From CAYTRP01 sp964625145 (GTDB lineage Bacteria; Sumerlaeota; Sumerlaeia; SLMS01; JAHLLQ01): 17,921 nt of DNA. The notes beneath the pieces were generated by a model, which had not been told where the DNA came from, ran no database searches, and worked only from the letters and a program-made list of their open reading frames with translations. Made by a program: the position numbers and the translations under genes. How positions within the stretch are numbered: position 1 is the first letter of the stretch; every line of letters begins with the position of its first letter. Of this stretch, positions 15,643 through 17,921 are shown piece by piece. The stretch lies in NCBI GenBank assembly GCA_964625145.1, contig CAZVAQ010000069.1:1-17921 (forward strand), written 5' to 3'.

Positions 15643-16920
15643 ATGCCTTTGGTCGCCGTCAGCTTCAGTCATCAAAACACTCCCTTCGACCTTCTGGGTC
15701 GTATCGCCTTGGGCGAGCCCAATGTGCCGCAACTCCTGCGCCGCCTGCGCGAGCAACCGGGCATGAGCGAGGTGGTCTGTCTGTCCACCTGCAACCGCAC
15801 AGAGGTCTTCTGCGAGACGGCCGAGCCGGACCGTGCCGAGGGGTGCGTGTTTGCCGCCATTTCAGAGATGCGCAACATCGACTCCACGCACCTGGCCCGC
15901 CATGCGGTTGTGATGGAGGGGCTGGACGCGCGGCGGCATTTGCTGGAAACGGCGGCAGGCATCCGGTCGTTGATTGTCGGCGAGCTGGAGATCCTGGGCC
16001 AGGTTCGCCGCGCCATCGAAGTCGCCGAAGCGGAAGGCACCGCCGGCCGCGAGCTGGGCGCGTTGTTCCACCGCGCGATCCAGATGGGCCGCCGGGCCCG
16101 CAGCGAAACCGGCATCAGCCGCGGCAATGTCTCGGTCGCCTCCGTGGCCATCGGAAAGATCCGCGACGAACTGCATGACCTGCGCGGATGCCGCGCGCTG
16201 GTGATCGGCACCGGCGAGGTCGGCAGCAAGGTGCTGCACCTGCTCAACGACAGCGGTGTGGCGGCGATGATGTTGGTCAACCGCACGGCGGAGAAGGCCC
16301 AGACCCTGGCCCAGCAGATGGGATGCACCCCCATTCCGATGGAACGCATGGTGGAGGCGATGGCCGGGGCCGACATCGTGGTGTGCGCCGTTGGAGCCCC
16401 GCATTACATCGTGCGCACGGAGATGGTCCGCACGCCGGCGCCCACGGCGGGTTGCCGCATCCTTGTGGATCTGTCAGCGCCACCGAACATTGACCCCTCA
16501 GTCGCGCAGGTCCCCGGCAATGTGTTGTTCACCATCGCCGATCTGCAGGACATCGCCGGTCGCAATTCCAGCATGCGGCAGCAGGAAATCCGTCATGTCG
16601 AGGAGATGATCGAGCAAGAAATGAATCGCATGGAACACGAACCGGAAATGCGCGCGCGCGAGCAGCTGATCCGCGATTTCCGCGTCGCGGCGGAAGCCAT
16701 CCGCTCGCGGCATGTCCAACACGGCGCACGACGATTCCCCCCCGAGTGCCACCAGCAGCTTGAACGCTATTCCCGCAGCCTGGTCTCCGCAATCCTTCAC
16801 GGCATCGTCAAGAACCTGGATCGAATGGCGATCGACTCCCCCGATGCCGAACACGAACTGGAGATCGCCCGCAAGCTTCTCCTCCAGCAGATGGAAGAGA
16901 CGGCTGTTGCCGCCGAATGA
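15643..16920 (+). CDS. hemA: glutamyl-tRNA reductase
   Basis: A 425-aa enzyme (family about 415-430) that reduces glutamyl-tRNA with NADPH to glutamate-1-semialdehyde, the first committed step of the C5 tetrapyrrole pathway. The catalytic domain holds the nucleophile C50 in LSTCNRTEV, and H99 in RRHLLETAAGIRSL matches the family His; LIVGELEILGQVRRA is the signature usually written VGEPQILGQVK, with two substitutions. The Rossmann NADPH domain starts at VIGTGEVGSK (187-196). NIDPSVAQVPGNVLFTIADL leads to the spinal helix and the C-terminal dimerisation domain (about 325-420). The ATG is preceded by AAAGG 9 nt upstream. Its stop overlaps the hemC start as ATGA, so the two are translationally coupled. 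Presence of hemA rather than ALA synthase implies haem made from glutamate. Confidence 0.97.
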   Translation: MPLVAVSFSHQNTPFDLLGRIALGEPNVPQLLRRLREQPGMSEVVCLSTCNRTEVFCETAEPDRAEGCVFAAISEMRNIDSTHLARHAVVMEGLDARRHLLETAAGIRSLIVGELEILGQVRRAIEVAEAEGTAGRELGALFHRAIQMGRRARSETGISRGNVSVASVAIGKIRDELHDLRGCRALVIGTGEVGSKVLHLLNDSGVAAMMLVNRTAEKAQTLAQQMGCTPIPMERMVEAMAGADIVVCAVGAPHYIVRTEMVRTPAPTAGCRILVDLSAPPNIDPSVAQVPGNVLFTIADLQDIAGRNSSMRQQEIRHVEEMIEQEMNRMEHEPEMRAREQLIRDFRVAAEAIRSRHVQHGARRFPPECHQQLERYSRSLVSAILHGIVKNLDRMAIDSPDAEHELEIARKLLLQQMEETAVAAE

Positions 16921-17921
16921 AGATCCGGATCGGGACACGGGGCAGCCAACTGGCGCTGGCCCAGAGCACCATGGTGGCAAGCCAGCTTGCCGCCGCGGCA
17001 CCCGGGATTGAAACCGAAGTCGTCATCGTCCAAACACGCGGCGATCGCATCCTCGATGCGCCATTGAGCCGCATCGGTGGCAAGGGCGTCTTCACCAAGG
17101 AGATCGAGAACGCCCTCCTTGAGCGGCGCATCGATCTCGCCGTCCACAGCTTGAAGGACCTGCCGACGCAGAATCCGCCCGGCCTCATCGTCGGCGCGAT
17201 TCCTCCGCGCGAATCCCCGCGCGACGTGCTGGTGACGCCACGGCCGCGCGCGCTGGACAGCTTCACCAGCAAGGACATCATCGGCACCTCCAGCCTGCGC
17301 CGCGCCGCGCAACTGCGCGCGCGTTTCCCGCAGGTCGTCGTGCGTGAACTGCGCGGCAACGTTCCGACGCGCCTGCGCCGCCTCATGGAAGGCGGCTACT
17401 CCGGCATCGTGCTTGCCGAAGCCGGAATCCGTCGCCTCGGCCTGACGCCGGCGGCCATGCAGGTCTTGGAAGACGAAGTCATGATCCCCGCGCCGGGACA
17501 GGGCGCCCTTGGCCTGCAGATCCGCGAAGACGACCACGAGCTCGCCGCTCTGCTGCAGCATCTCAACGACGTGAACACAGCAGCGTGCTGCCTTGCAGAG
17601 CGCACGCTGCTCGACAAGCTCGGAGGCGGGTGCCAGGTCCCCCTCGGGGCGCATGCCACCGTGCTCCCCGACAATCACCTGCGCCTGCGCGGAAGGGTCA
17701 TCTCCCTGGATGGACGCACCGTCATCAATTGCGGGGTGATCGGCGCACTCACCGATCCTGCCGCCTTGGGCGAAGAAGCCGCCGAGGTCCTGCGCAGCAA
17801 CGGCGCGGCAGCCGTCATCGATGCCGCGCGCAAAGCAACCGTTGCCATCCCGGAAAGTGAAGCCGCGCCCGATGACGCCCACGCCAACCGGCGCGTCATC
17901 GTCACGCGCGACGAAGACGCG
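16917..17921 (+). CDS. hemC: hydroxymethylbilane synthase, likely HemC-HemD fusion (3' end cut)
   Basis: This joins four porphobilinogens into hydroxymethylbilane. 335 residues are visible. The order is canonical: IRIGTRGSQLALAQ at the N-terminus, GVFTKEIE, VHSLKDLP with the catalytic Asp at 81, GTSSLRRAAQL and RGNVPTRLRRL for the cofactor-binding loop, PAPGQGALG, and GGGCQVPLG with C239, the dipyrromethane attachment site. HemC normally ends near residue 310. Here the frame stays open through a polar linker (about 308-324) into RRVIVTRDEDA (325-335), which resembles the first strand of uroporphyrinogen-III synthase (xxVLVTRPxxxA). I infer a HemC-HemD fusion running past the window. The start is ATG 16917, overlapping the hemA stop by 4 bp. 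If fused, the unstable hydroxymethylbilane would be cyclised by the same polypeptide. Confidence 0.95.
   Translation, partial: MKIRIGTRGSQLALAQSTMVASQLAAAAPGIETEVVIVQTRGDRILDAPLSRIGGKGVFTKEIENALLERRIDLAVHSLKDLPTQNPPGLIVGAIPPRESPRDVLVTPRPRALDSFTSKDIIGTSSLRRAAQLRARFPQVVVRELRGNVPTRLRRLMEGGYSGIVLAEAGIRRLGLTPAAMQVLEDEVMIPAPGQGALGLQIREDDHELAALLQHLNDVNTAACCLAERTLLDKLGGGCQVPLGAHATVLPDNHLRLRGRVISLDGRTVINCGVIGALTDPAALGEEAAEVLRSNGAAAVIDAARKATVAIPESEAAPDDAHANRRVIVTRDEDA

Overview
This is a GC-rich chromosomal segment of a Gram-negative-type bacterium with tightly packed genes. I see no plasmid, phage, rRNA, tRNA or CRISPR features. The mixture suggests a lineage outside the well-studied phyla: a gingipain-like C25 peptidase with repeated Ig-like domains, TPR proteins in series, a divergent Hsp70/J-like pair, a C5-pathway haem operon whose hemC reading frame runs into a hemD-like sequence, and frequent TTG/GTG starts. 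A PVC/FCB-neighbour or candidate phylum such as Sumerlaeota or Hydrogenedentota is a guess; the window holds no phylogenetic marker strong enough to fix it.

Layout. Positions 1-601 (minus) hold a nearly complete Mn-type superoxide dismutase. It diverges from a FAD-dependent amine-oxidase-like flavoprotein at 802-2163 (plus). That gene converges on an Hsp70 gene at 2328-4091 (minus). The 164-bp gap between their stop codons has a striking symmetrical design: a bidirectional terminator hairpin flanked by two perfect, inverted 32-bp copies of a heptamer array (GTTCCTC units), one directly after each stop codon.

From 15294 down to 2328 six genes run on the minus strand: a 1774-aa secreted C25 peptidase, a membrane-anchored TPR protein, an Rmd-like NAD-dependent sugar epimerase/dehydratase, an O-antigen-ligase-like membrane protein with a TPR-like tail (4-base GTGA overlap with the epimerase), a J-like/TPR protein whose HPD motif reads DPE, and the Hsp70 with an altered interdomain linker. 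The first four concern the envelope or cell surface (secreted protease, nucleotide-sugar and glycan handling). The last two look like a dedicated chaperone pair. Gaps of 88-176 bp make it uncertain whether all six share one transcript.

After a 348-bp divergent spacer, hemA (15643-16920) and hemC (16917 to the window end, 4-base ATGA overlap) start a haem operon on the plus strand. Together they make glutamate-1-semialdehyde and, two steps later, hydroxymethylbilane. The hemC frame continues past the normal HemC C-terminus into what looks like the first strand of HemD (uroporphyrinogen-III synthase), implying a HemC-HemD fusion cut by the window edge.

The items most worth a second look are the inverted heptamer arrays around the terminator, the J-like/Hsp70 pair with unusual motifs, the large C25 peptidase, and the HemCD fusion.
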